Below, in pieces: positions 25,572 to 33,935 of a DNA stretch of 64,000 nt. The notes under the pieces are model-generated. The model was not told the origin of the DNA. It did not search any database and saw nothing but the letters and a program-made list of their open reading frames with translations. The position numbers and the translations under genes are program-made. Each line of letters opens with the position of its first letter. The first letter of the stretch is position 1. This DNA comes from Bacteroidetes bacterium UBA7674 (GTDB lineage: Bacteria; Bacteroidota; Bacteroidia; Chitinophagales; Chitinophagaceae), in assembly GCA_002483105.1 (NCBI GenBank), contig DLHG01000001.1, positions 263,831 to 327,830 of the forward strand, read 5' to 3'.

Positions 25572-26627
25572 TTAGGAATCAGAGAATTTTACTCCATACT
25601 TTTTTTCAATTTCATCCCAGTCAACACCATAAAATTTATAAAGCTCCTCATATCTCCTATGGGCACTCCAACTTCGCCACTTCCCATCCCAAGATTTCTC
25701 AAAATACTTGTTTGAGTCATTAACAATCAATAATGATCTTATTACGCTACCAGCTGGTACAACTTGAATATCATCTTTCAACAATTCGTCAACGTACTTA
25801 TTAGGTATTATACTATCAAGTTCTTCTAATGTTTTAATACCAAATCTCTCTAATTCTGTCAATAAATTAGATCCAAAATTGAAGTCTTGGATAAATCCGC
25901 CCTTCCATAACTTCTCAAATTTTGTTTCGAGATACTGCTTTAATGATGTAGAATTAATCTCAATATCCAACTTCCCTGTTTTTGTACCTTCCTCAACTTG
26001 TTTTGAAATTGAATCAATCTCTTTAGCTATATTATTAAATTCTCTATCAGACATTTCTAATGAACCTGCCAAAAGTTTGAATCTACGCGTTATCCCATCA
26101 GGCAACTTCCCTGAAAACTTGTAATTTCTATCATGCTCAATTTCAGCCCATGCATGCTGTAAAATAGTCCTGATTTGTATCTCAAATAATTTTTCTTCGA
26201 AAATTTTATATTCTGGAAGTTTAAGCCTGTCACTTTTCAATTTCGCTATATAGTGAATAGATTTATAACCAACTTTATCAATTCCTAATTCTTTGCTTTT
26301 GTCTAAGCTCTTTTCTTTATCAATTTCAAATACCTCCTCAATAACTTAGCGAACAGCTTCAACTTCATCCTCAACATATGTGATGATGCGAACTCCCGCG
26401 AAATCTGTGATTTGATTTATAGGTTCGTCGTATTTATCATTTTCTATTTTCTTTTTGAAACTGTCAATTGTCTTTGCTCTATTAGTAATCATGTGATAGG
26501 ACAACCCATTAACATCAAGGATTTCCAAGATTATATTCTCAACTTTTTGAGCCAATTTCTTGTATATACCTCTATTTAGAATGTACCATTCTACTGCCAA
26601 CTCGCTTATCCTACCTTCATCTTTCAT
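25572..26627 (-). pseudogene. RelA/SpoT-domain (p)ppGpp synthetase-like gene with one in-frame stop
   Basis: Two collinear pieces in the same frame (26627-26349 and 26345-25572) are separated only by a TAA at 26346-26348 (codon 94). Together they would encode about 350 aa of the short GTP pyrophosphokinase family. Before the stop are a basic N-terminal helix, ITNRAKTIDSFKKKI and ITDFAGVRIITYVEDEVEAV. After it come VIEEVFEIDKEKS, GVGYKS-type GYKSIHYIAKL and FEIQIRTILQHAWAEIEHD, all collinear with a normal synthetase domain. A C-terminal extension of about 140 aa has no motif I know. The sequence is visibly more A+T-rich than its neighbours, suggesting transfer. The stop would separate substrate-binding motifs, so the gene is probably inactive unless read through or a sequencing error. 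Confidence 0.82.
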
Positions 26628-26742
26628 ATAAACTAATTTATTAATTGCCGCACAAATATAACAGTTACAACAATATTAAAATACAATCGAAATATGGAAA
26701 GAACACTATCAGAAATTCTCAAAAGATTCATTATTTCTAAAA

Positions 26743-27681
26743 TCAGCTTTTCTGTTCTGAATGCACTTTGATGTGGCGCAGCACTCTTTTATGTATCGTA
26801 TGTATCAGGTAGTCACTCCATACGTTCCAATAGATGGTTGGCTTTATCCTATTGTAATACCAGGTGGTACCTTCCAATAATGTATTCCCGTTAGCCAGTT
26901 TTGTCAGCTTGAACTGTCCCTGCTTCGATATAAAATATCCATGCAGGTGATTGGGATGAATATTATAAAGGCTGAGTTCCTTCATTGTTCCGGGTTGCTC
27001 TTTCACATCAAAGGCCAACAGGTTTGGTTCATCCCAAACAGTGATCGGTTCGACAAATGAGCCCGTGGAAAAATTACAATTCCTTATGGCTCCTACTCCA
27101 CTGCCATCTATCACCGCATTGATAGGATAAGCGATACCTGTTTTGAAAACAAATTCTTCCGGCTCATCCAACTCCGGGAATACAATTACATTCTGCCACA
27201 CTTGTTCCGGGCTGGCATTTATCTCTATTGACGTAACCACAGGATGAATGTCTTCTTCATCTTCCGATAAATGCTCAAAGCCCATTACTGCCGGAACGGA
27301 GAGGACTAGAAACGTGAGCATCGCCGTAGGAAACTCTTTACTTCTGCTTTTCAGTATTTGTTTGCCGACAAGGTATCCTATCCATGTAAAGAATAGCCCT
27401 ATGGGTGCAGCCATTATAATACATATAACGCCTTCTATAGCAAACACCAGCAAACCTATACAATAAACCAACAGCGTAAAAAATGCGTTGCGCCATAATT
27501 GCCTGTTAGTTAGCTCATTTTTGTACCCATAAATTACTGTAGTACAGATAGCCATTACAATGGGTAGCCAAACAAACAAGCCGACAGTATAATCAGGTAG
27601 ATAAAAGCAATTAATAAACGTTATTACCCAAAAGATAAGGCAAGTGATCATTATAGCTTTTGTACTTCTCCTGACAAACAT
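26743..27681 (-). CDS. Membrane protein with C-terminal SRPBCC (START-like) domain
   Basis: A 312-aa protein. Five or so hydrophobic helices occupy residues about 9-135 (IMITCLIFWVITFINCF, FVWLPIVMAICTTVIYG, FTLLVYCIGLLVFA, LTFLVLSVPAVMGF). A SRPBCC/polyketide-cyclase-like domain follows at about 145-300: VVTSIEINASPEQVWQNVI, GVGAIRNCNFSTGSFVEPIT, KLANGNTLLEGTTWYYN, and a C-terminal amphipathic helix (YLIHTIHKRVLRHI). The SRPBCC fold binds hydrophobic ligands; here it would face the side set by the last helix. The combination occurs in uncharacterised bacterial proteins. The gene stands alone; its upstream neighbour is the TonB terminator. Confidence 0.75.
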   Translation of the reverse strand: MFVRRSTKAIMITCLIFWVITFINCFYLPDYTVGLFVWLPIVMAICTTVIYGYKNELTNRQLWRNAFFTLLVYCIGLLVFAIEGVICIIMAAPIGLFFTWIGYLVGKQILKSRSKEFPTAMLTFLVLSVPAVMGFEHLSEDEEDIHPVVTSIEINASPEQVWQNVIVFPELDEPEEFVFKTGIAYPINAVIDGSGVGAIRNCNFSTGSFVEPITVWDEPNLLAFDVKEQPGTMKELSLYNIHPNHLHGYFISKQGQFKLTKLANGNTLLEGTTWYYNRIKPTIYWNVWSDYLIHTIHKRVLRHIKVHSEQKS

Positions 27682-27848
27682 ATACGCAATATTAAGTATA
27701 AAGTCTCATTACCCGACAAGTCTTCCCCTTCCGGAAAATGATACGTTGTTTGTCACCCTGACGCAGGAAGGATCTGTCTATATAAGTACTTATTACTTGC
27801 ACATGTGGATAGATGTTTCGCTATCGCTCAACATGACAAGAAATAAAA

Positions 27849-27875
27849 AAGAGTCCCGCTTTTAGCGGGACTCTT
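27849..27875 (-). terminator. Terminator of the exbB-exbD-exbD-tonB operon
   Basis: An 11-bp stem (27849-27859 with 27865-27875); on the minus strand it is followed by a run of T (A-run 27844-27850). It begins 22 bases after the tonB stop. Confidence 0.85.
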
Positions 27876-27897
27876 ACTATTCTCAATTCTTAAATTC

Positions 27898-28713
27898 TTA
27901 GTTCAATGCAAACTTGATAGGCAGTGTGAAGTACACTTTTACCGCTTTACCGTTTGATTTACCGGGCTTCCACTTTGGCATACCCGCTACCACACGTTTT
28001 GCTTCTTCATCACAGCCGCTACCAATACCTTTCTGCACTGTTATGTTTCCGATATTACCTTCTTCATCTACTACAAACCTCAATACTACTCTTCCGCTTA
28101 CACCGGCATCACGTGCCATCTGCGGGTAGTTGATATTTTTAGACAGGTATTCGTTCACATTATACGGCGCTTCAGGCATTTGTTCCACATACTGGAAAAT
28201 CTCATCCTTTGGCGGTGGTGGAGCTGATACCACACCCGTACCGGTTCCCGGATTGTCAACTATACCGGGATCGATACCATTCACATCACCTTCCTGTGTT
28301 TTTACACCTGCCGAAGCTTCCTTCAGTTCTTTTACATCCGGTGGTTTTTCGTCTTCCTTCACCTCTTCATCCTTTTTGATGACAGGCGGGGTGAACTTTA
28401 CCGTTGGCTTCACCGGTGGTGGTGGTTCCGCAGGTGGCGGTGGTGGTGGTGGCTTTTCAGGATCCACCGGTGGTGGTTCCGCAAGTGTCACCTCTTTCAT
28501 TATGGCAACCGGCTTTGCTTTTTCTTTTGGCGTCAGGAAGCTGGCAATTGCCGGCGCTGCTATAGCCAACAGTATCACGCCAATACCTATCATACCTGCA
28601 TTACGCATGCGGGTAGGATATTTGCGGCGCAACTCATAGCCACCGTAACTTTTGTTACGGCCCTCGAACAAGATGTCGAGGTAGTCGCTTTTGAGTATTT
28701 TATTGATATCCAT
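27898..28713 (-). CDS. tonB: Energy transducer TonB
   Basis: A 271-aa TonB. I chose the ATG at 28711-28713 (MDINKILKSDYLDILFEGRN), since this N-terminus is typical of Bacteroidota TonB; the longer frame adds only upstream spacer. One membrane helix is at about residues 38-60. A Pro-rich, Glu/Lys-rich periplasmic span follows (about 75-165, with EPPPVDPEKPPPPPPPAEP-like runs). The C-terminal TonB domain shows YPQMARDAGVSGRVVLRFVV, EGNIGNITVQKGIGSGCDEE and KWKPGKSNGKAVKVYFTLPI. It carries proton-motive energy to TonB-dependent receptors such as the one at 48440. Last gene of the operon. Confidence 0.95.
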   Translation of the reverse strand: MDINKILKSDYLDILFEGRNKSYGGYELRRKYPTRMRNAGMIGIGVILLAIAAPAIASFLTPKEKAKPVAIMKEVTLAEPPPVDPEKPPPPPPPAEPPPPVKPTVKFTPPVIKKDEEVKEDEKPPDVKELKEASAGVKTQEGDVNGIDPGIVDNPGTGTGVVSAPPPPKDEIFQYVEQMPEAPYNVNEYLSKNINYPQMARDAGVSGRVVLRFVVDEEGNIGNITVQKGIGSGCDEEAKRVVAGMPKWKPGKSNGKAVKVYFTLPIKFALN

Positions 28714-28781
28714 TGTTAATGATTCCTTTTTTACTTTAAATAAGACGCTGAAAGGGTAAATTTCCATACCCTAACCTCGCA

Positions 28782-29372
28782 TTAATTACCCGGATTAGCC
28801 GCTTCAGTAACTTGTATGAACTCCTGATCTACAGGGGTAATGTCAATGATGGCATAAACCCTTGCATCGTTGATGCTCATTTCATCCAGTATATTCACCA
28901 TGTCAGCGTAAGTGCTGTTAGTATCCGGCTTTATCAGGAATGTTGCCTGATCTTTAGGTCCTAATGCACCACTACGTTGCAATTCAGCTACTTTCAGCTT
29001 TTTAGCAATGATCGCATCACGGATGCCATCTTTATCTTTAAAACCGGTCACTTTCAGATCAGGTGGCACATTCGGGTCTGTTGCCAGGCCTTCATAATAA
29101 TACACCCTATGATTTTTGCTCAGCAATATGGTCATTGCCGTGCTTTCTTTTACTTTAGTTTGGTCTTTCTCGTCTATCTTTTCGGTATTCGGCATATTTA
29201 TCTCCATGGTCTTTGGTTTGGCCATAGTTGTGGTAAATATGAAGAACGTTATCAATAGAAAGCCGAGGTCCACCATCGGGGTAAGATCCACACGGGTGGA
29301 CATCTTCTTACTCTTCTTGACACCGGGGCCTTTCTTATGCCCCCCTCCGGAGGAGGTATCCATTTCTGCCAT
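28782..29372 (-). CDS. exbD: ExbD/TolR-type biopolymer transport protein (second copy)
   Basis: A 196-aa ExbD-family protein. A basic Gly/Lys-rich N-terminus precedes the single helix VDLTPMVDLGFLLITFFIF, which carries the proton-conducting Asp. The periplasmic domain contains AMTILLSKNHRVYYYEG and KPDTNSTYADMVNILDEMS followed by DARVYAIIDITPVDQ. It forms the motor stator with ExbB that energises TonB. It differs enough from the upstream copy that the two may form a hetero-assembly. The start at 29372 (MAEMDTSSGGG) is supported by the spacer array ending just upstream. Confidence 0.93.
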   Translation of the reverse strand: MAEMDTSSGGGHKKGPGVKKSKKMSTRVDLTPMVDLGFLLITFFIFTTTMAKPKTMEINMPNTEKIDEKDQTKVKESTAMTILLSKNHRVYYYEGLATDPNVPPDLKVTGFKDKDGIRDAIIAKKLKVAELQRSGALGPKDQATFLIKPDTNSTYADMVNILDEMSINDARVYAIIDITPVDQEFIQVTEAANPGN

Positions 29373-29412
29373 GGGACGAAGCTTTTTTTATATTGTTAAC
29401 TTAATAGTTTGT

Positions 29413-29482
29413 CAGTTCCCAGTTTGCAATTTTCAGTTTTCGGTTTCGCAAATTGCCAACTAAAAACTGTTTACTGCCAACT
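29413..29482. repeat. 7-bp periodic array with inverted half, between the two exbD genes
   Basis: Ten consecutive 7-mers fit in register: five resemble CAGTTTN (29413-29447), and the last four resemble its complement pattern GCCAACT/AAAAACT (29455-29482). The halves can pair as an imperfect long stem-loop. It fills most of the 113-base spacer between the exbD genes and runs into the 3' end of the upstream copy's flank. Confidence 0.55.
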
Positions 29483-29485
29483 GAT

Positions 29486-30148
29486 CTATTCTGCTTTCAT
29501 TCCTTTCATAGACTCCTCATAGGCTGCTGAGCCAACAGGTATCTCTTCCAGGCTTGTTATCAGGTTGAACTTGAATATTTTCCAATTCTCCAGTGTCTTG
29601 ATCACCTTCTTTACATTAGGGTAAGAAGTTTCGCCGTCTGCTTTTATACAGATACGCAGCTTAGGATTTGTATTCCTCGCACTTCTTATCCACGCGGCCA
29701 GTTCATTGGCCTCTGTATTGTTAGTAGTATCTACAGGCACACCGGGAGCTGTAGGAGCGTAAGCATTCTGCTCATCAGGCGGCATTGCCAGGAAAGACTT
29801 CAGCTGGCTGAACGGAACACCAATGGAAGAGCCAATGGCAAACGTATTCATTTCCTGCTCTGTGAGGTTCAGCTTCTTATACTCATCTATATTCTGGATC
29901 AGTTCCTTACGTCTCAGCTTGTTATCAATAGCAAAGAAGATACGTCCCTTAGGGTCAACAGTTATCAGCATGATATCTGCATCCGGTATTGGAATTGATG
30001 AGATAGATGAAGGCGTAACTACTGTTACCGGCTCATCCGGTTTAAATTTTGTAGCCAACATGAAGAACGACAGCAGCAGGAACGCTACGTCACACATCGC
30101 CGTCATGTCGATGTTGGTACTTTTCCGTGGCAGTTTAAATTTTGGCAT
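29486..30148 (-). CDS. exbD: ExbD/TolR-type biopolymer transport protein (first copy)
   Basis: A 220-aa ExbD-family protein. The helix after a short basic N-terminus reads IDMTAMCDVAFLLLSFFML, with the essential Asp. The periplasmic part has ITVDPKGRIFFAIDNK, an insertion of about 60 residues with acidic and Ala/Pro-rich stretches (MPPDEQNAYAPTAP), and a conserved-looking KLRICIKADGETSYPNVKKV segment. It is probably part of the same ExbB-ExbD motor as its neighbour. Starts at the ATG at 30148, 91 bases after the ExbB stop. Confidence 0.92.
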   Translation of the reverse strand: MPKFKLPRKSTNIDMTAMCDVAFLLLSFFMLATKFKPDEPVTVVTPSSISSIPIPDADIMLITVDPKGRIFFAIDNKLRRKELIQNIDEYKKLNLTEQEMNTFAIGSSIGVPFSQLKSFLAMPPDEQNAYAPTAPGVPVDTTNNTEANELAAWIRSARNTNPKLRICIKADGETSYPNVKKVIKTLENWKIFKFNLITSLEEIPVGSAAYEESMKGMKAE

Positions 30149-30239
30149 TGTCTAAATTTCTTCTGTTAACTAATAAGATAAAAATCCGCCCTTTTTCCAC
30201 AAACTCTTTCTATCACCTTACTCTATCAGGCCTATACTA

Positions 30240-31082
30240 TTACTTATAGTTAGCAGCGAAGCTTTGTGTCAATGTAAATCCGCTTTCATCTATACCGAAA
30301 GTGATACCGTCGATGATAGTTGTAAAGAAGTTATAGGCAACGATAGCCAGGAATGAAGTACCGATACCAAGAGCCGTGTTGATCAGGGCCTCAGAGATAC
30401 CATTCGCCAGGGCAGCAGCATCAGGAGCACCAGCAGTTGCCATCGCAGCAAATGAACGGATCATACCCAATACTGTACCGAACAGACCAAGTAGTGTAGC
30501 GCAGGAAGCGATAGTAGAAAGGAACACCAGGTTCTTTTCCAGCATTGGCAACTCAAGTGCCGTAGCTTCTTCTATCTCTTTTTGAATGCTCAGTACTTTT
30601 TGATCAGTATCCAGTTCGTTGTTATTGATCATGTCGCGGTATTTCACCAGGCCGGCACGCATTACGTTACCCACAGAGCCTGCTTGCTTGTCGCACTCAG
30701 ATATTGCTGCATCTATATTTTTATTAGCCAGATGATACTGCACTTTACGTACAAATTCACCTGCAGCTACTTTACCTTTCGCTTTGAAGATCGTCATAGC
30801 GCGCTCTACTACGAAGCAGATAAGGATCAACGCTGTTGACATAAGGATAGGTACCACCCATCCACCTGAGTAAATAGTACCCATACCGTCTTTAGGCATA
30901 TGCTTTTCTGCATCTTTGAAGTGAGAAGCCGCACCAAATACAAAATGGAATATACCATGGGCAACCGCCACACAAGCTACCACAACGATAAGGTTGATAA
31001 GCATTGTATTCGTACTTTTTGGCTGGCCCGCACGGTTTCCTGAAGAAGAAGGTTTTGCTGCGCCTGTTTTTACATCTGCCAT
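30240..31082 (-). CDS. exbB: MotA/TolQ/ExbB-family proton channel protein
   Basis: A 280-aa inner-membrane protein. Helices lie at about residues 26-46, 75-95, 180-205 and 220-245. The TolQ/ExbB signature includes TALELPMLEKNLVFLSTIA, then LLGLFGTVLGMIRSFAAMA, ISEALINTALGIGTSFLAIV and YNFFTTIIDGI. It forms the proton channel that drives ExbD and TonB. It is the first gene of the exbB-exbD-exbD-tonB operon; the promoter must lie in 31083-31384, shared with divergent ppa. Confidence 0.95.
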   Translation of the reverse strand: MADVKTGAAKPSSSGNRAGQPKSTNTMLINLIVVVACVAVAHGIFHFVFGAASHFKDAEKHMPKDGMGTIYSGGWVVPILMSTALILICFVVERAMTIFKAKGKVAAGEFVRKVQYHLANKNIDAAISECDKQAGSVGNVMRAGLVKYRDMINNNELDTDQKVLSIQKEIEEATALELPMLEKNLVFLSTIASCATLLGLFGTVLGMIRSFAAMATAGAPDAAALANGISEALINTALGIGTSFLAIVAYNFFTTIIDGITFGIDESGFTLTQSFAANYK

Positions 31083-31384
31083 AATTCTGATTTTTTAAGA
31101 AAATTGTGTTTTAAGTAATTGAAGATTTTTGTTGAAGTTCGTTTATTGCGTGCTTGCAAAGATAAAAGTCCACTTTAAAAAAACAACCGGGGGCATTAAA
31201 AATTCCCCCAAACATAATGTTGAGTTGATAAAGATAAAAATCATACCCTGTAAAACACTCCTGCAATATCATTTAATTTACTGGGAACGCCGCTTTTGGG
31301 GAATTATTGTGTCATTTTCTTTAGTCTGACATTTATCCGACAAGTTATAACCCCTTACCTTTGCACCCAAAATAAGACGAGAAA
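31083..31384. other. Divergent promoter region between exbB and ppa
   Basis: About 300 bases, A/T-rich, without a gene; the 66-codon frame on the plus strand is poor in composition. The ppa -7 box is at 31356-31363. The exbB promoter is presumably within 31083-31180 but I cannot place it. Confidence 0.55.
31356..31363 (+). promoter_or_regulatory. -7 promoter box of ppa
   Basis: TACCTTTG matches TAnnTTTG, 21 bases before the ppa start codon. A weak TTTA occurs about 20 bases upstream as a possible -33 box. Confidence 0.5.
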
Positions 31385-31951
31385 ATGAGCTTCAATCCCT
31401 GGCACGCGGTAAGTTATGGTGAAAACACCCCCGAAAAAGTAAATGCAGTAATAGAAATACCCAAGAATTCAAGGGCTAAATATGAGCTGGACAAGGAAAC
31501 AGGTATGTTGAAACTGGACAGGGTACTTTATTCCTCAGTGTACTACCCTGCCAACTATGGCTTTATCCCGCGTACCTACTGCGATGATAATGACCCACTT
31601 GACATATTAGTATTATCACAAATAGAAATGCAGCCATTATGCCTGGTGGAAGCCAAGGTTATCGGCGTAATGCGTATGCTGGACCAGGGCGAGGCCGATG
31701 ACAAGATAATAGCAGTATGTGCCAACGACATGAGTGTAGCACATATTAATGATATAGACGAACTGCCCAACTACTTTATAGAGGAACTCAGGCACTTCTT
31801 TGAAGAATACAAGAAGCTGGAGAACAAAGTGGTGAAAATAGAGGAGTTCCAGGGTGCAAGACTGGCCAAAAAGATCATCCAGCACAGCATCAACGATTAT
31901 AACGTCAAATTTGGCCACCTGGCGACCGAAGCGGCAGTAGATAAATATTGA
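31385..31951 (+). CDS. ppa: Inorganic pyrophosphatase (family I)
   Basis: A 188-aa soluble pyrophosphatase hydrolysing PPi to phosphate, pulling biosynthetic reactions forward. Family I features: EIPKNSRAKYELDKETG, LYSSVYYPANYGFIPRTYCD, DDNDPLDILVL with the metal-binding Asp residues, and GVMRMLDQGEADDKIIAV. Length is typical. It has its own -7 box and is followed by a short gap before the TauE/SafE-like gene. Confidence 0.96.
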   Translation: MSFNPWHAVSYGENTPEKVNAVIEIPKNSRAKYELDKETGMLKLDRVLYSSVYYPANYGFIPRTYCDDNDPLDILVLSQIEMQPLCLVEAKVIGVMRMLDQGEADDKIIAVCANDMSVAHINDIDELPNYFIEELRHFFEEYKKLENKVVKIEEFQGARLAKKIIQHSINDYNVKFGHLATEAAVDKY

Positions 31952-31987
31952 TTATAATTGCACATCATTAAACTTTTGCATGTGGAA

Positions 31988-32359
31988 ATGACTACGGGAA
32001 CCTTGATAGGATTGTTGATAGTGGGCCTTATAGCCGGCTTTCTCAGCAGCATGGTAGGTATTGGTGGCGGTATAGTGATAGTACCGGCACTGGTGTTCCT
32101 TGTTGGCCTTACACAAAAGGAAGCACAGGGTACATCACTGGCATTACTTTCTATGCCGGTGGCGCTGGTGGCTGCATACAACTACCACAAGGCAGGGCAT
32201 GTAAACTGGAAGATGGCGCTCTTGCTGGCTTGCACCTTTGTAATAGGTGGTTACCTCGGCAGCAAATTTGTCCTGAACTTAGATACTGCGATAATTAAAA
32301 AAATATTCGCTGTCGCAATGATAGCAATTGCAATTAAATACCTCTTTTTCGATAAATAA
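31988..32359 (+). CDS. Half-size TauE/SafE (sulfite exporter) family membrane protein
   Basis: A 123-aa protein starting at the ATG at 31988; the longer frame begins at a TTG. About four hydrophobic helices. The N-terminal half carries the TauE/SafE pattern GFLSSMVGIGGGIVIVPALV and LTQKEAQGTSLALLSMPVAL, then HVNWKMALLLACTFVIGGYL. The family normally has about 250 aa with two such repeats, so this is a single-repeat form that would have to dimerise or pair with another half. Substrate unknown; the family exports sulfite, sulfoacetate and similar anions. The stop is 3 bases before asnS, suggesting coexpression. Confidence 0.82.
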   Translation: MTTGTLIGLLIVGLIAGFLSSMVGIGGGIVIVPALVFLVGLTQKEAQGTSLALLSMPVALVAAYNYHKAGHVNWKMALLLACTFVIGGYLGSKFVLNLDTAIIKKIFAVAMIAIAIKYLFFDK

Positions 32360-32362
32360 ATC

Positions 32363-33793
32363 ATGGCACGTACAAAGATCAAAGACATTTTAGCAAGTGA
32401 TAAAAGTGATTATCCTGTTACTGTAAAGGGCTGGGTACGCTCTTTCCGAAATAACCAATTCATTGCGCTGAATGATGGCTCCTGCATGGGTAACATACAG
32501 GTAGTGATAGATCTCAATACAGATAGCGAACTGGTAAAGAATATAACTGTTGGCGCTTCACTAAGCATCAATGGTAATGTAGTGACTTCGCAAGGCAAGG
32601 GACAAACAGTAGAGATAAAAGCTACTGAAGTAGAGTTGCTCGGCGCTTGTGATGCAGAGAAATATCCGCTGCAACTGAAGAACCGCCCATCTCTTGAGTA
32701 CCTGCGCGAGATAGCGCACCTGCGTTTCCGCACCAATACATTCGGTGCTGTGTTCCGTGTGCGTCACTCACTGGCATTTGCGATACACAAGTTCTTTAAC
32801 GATAAAGGATTTGTATACCTGCACACACCTATCGTAACAGCAAGTGATGCCGAAGGCGCTGGTGAGATGTTCCGTGTAACAACATTGCCCTTTGACAATC
32901 CGCCGCGTGACGAGAACGGTGGCATTAACTATAAAGAAGATTTCTTTGGCCGCAGCACCAACCTTACGGTGAGCGGACAACTGGAAGCTGAGCTGGGTGC
33001 TATGGCATTCAGTGAGGTATATACATTCGGACCTACGTTCCGTGCAGAAAACTCTAACACTGCTCGTCACCTGGCAGAGTTCTGGATGATAGAACCGGAA
33101 GTGGCTTTCAACGACATCGTTGACAACATGGACCTTGCGGAAGAGTTCATTCAATACCTCATCAAGTATGTACTGGAACACAACCGCGAAGATCTTGAGT
33201 TCCTCGCTACCCGCCTGGTGGATGAAGAAAAACAAAAGCCACAGAACGAGCGCAGCGAAATGGGCCTGATAGAGAAACTGGAGTTTGTACTGAACAACAA
33301 ATTCGAGCGCATCACTTATACAGAGGCTATCGACATACTATTGCAATCACCTGCATACAAGAAGAAAAAATTCCAGTATGAGGTTAAGTGGGGCATCGAC
33401 ATGCAGAGCGAGCATGAGCGCTATTTAGTGGAAAAACATTTTAAGAAACCGGTTATCGTTACCAACTACCCCAAAGACATCAAGTCGTTCTATATGCGCC
33501 TGAATGAAGATGGTAAAACGGTAGCGGCGATGGATATCCTTGCACCGGGTATTGGCGAAATAGTAGGTGGTTCACAGAGGGAAGAGCGATTGGAGAACCT
33601 GGAAGCACGCATGAAAGAAATGAACATTCCTGCGGAAGAAATGTACTGGTATCTTGATACCCGCCGTTTCGGCACAGTACCGCACGCGGGTTTCGGTTTA
33701 GGCTTCGAGCGTATGGTATTATTCGTAACAGGCATGACCAATATCCGTGATGTGATACCTTTCCCGAGGACGCCGAAGAACGCGGAATTTTAA
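32363..33793 (+). CDS. asnS: Asparaginyl-tRNA synthetase
   Basis: A 476-aa class IIb synthetase charging tRNA-Asn. The N-terminal OB-fold (VTVKGWVRSFRNNQFIALND) binds the anticodon. The catalytic core shows the FVYLHTPIVTASDAEGAG segment, motif 2 (FRAENSNTARHLAEFWMIEP) and motif 3 (HAGFGLGFERMVLFVTGM plus DVIPFPRTP). Full length and intact. Starts 3 bases after the TauE/SafE-like gene. Confidence 0.97.
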   Translation: MARTKIKDILASDKSDYPVTVKGWVRSFRNNQFIALNDGSCMGNIQVVIDLNTDSELVKNITVGASLSINGNVVTSQGKGQTVEIKATEVELLGACDAEKYPLQLKNRPSLEYLREIAHLRFRTNTFGAVFRVRHSLAFAIHKFFNDKGFVYLHTPIVTASDAEGAGEMFRVTTLPFDNPPRDENGGINYKEDFFGRSTNLTVSGQLEAELGAMAFSEVYTFGPTFRAENSNTARHLAEFWMIEPEVAFNDIVDNMDLAEEFIQYLIKYVLEHNREDLEFLATRLVDEEKQKPQNERSEMGLIEKLEFVLNNKFERITYTEAIDILLQSPAYKKKKFQYEVKWGIDMQSEHERYLVEKHFKKPVIVTNYPKDIKSFYMRLNEDGKTVAAMDILAPGIGEIVGGSQREERLENLEARMKEMNIPAEEMYWYLDTRRFGTVPHAGFGLGFERMVLFVTGMTNIRDVIPFPRTPKNAEF

Positions 33794-33806
33794 TAGTATT
33801 TCAAAG

Positions 33807-33828
33807 GGCTGCTGTTGCAGCCTTTTTT
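33807..33828 (+). terminator. Terminator of asnS
   Basis: A GGCTGC-TGTT-GCAGCC stem-loop (33807-33822) flanked by AAA and TTTTTT. Confidence 0.85.
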
Positions 33829-33838
33829 ATTTAACAAA

Positions 33839-33872
33839 GTAGGGGCAATCCCTTGCGGTTGCCCTGCGTAAC
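33839..33872 (+). repeat. REP-like unit A, upstream of the RAYT gene
   Basis: GTAG tetranucleotide (33839-33842) followed by an imperfect hairpin whose ends are GGGCAA and TTGCCC. The 26 bases 33839-33864 recur exactly, inverted, at 34218-34243. The following CTGCGTAAC also occurs in unit C. Confidence 0.8.
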
Positions 33873-33935
33873 GCCTATCAAAACAACATATTCACATTTT
33901 CAGCGTAATCCCGCAACCTGAATTAATTTTATGCT

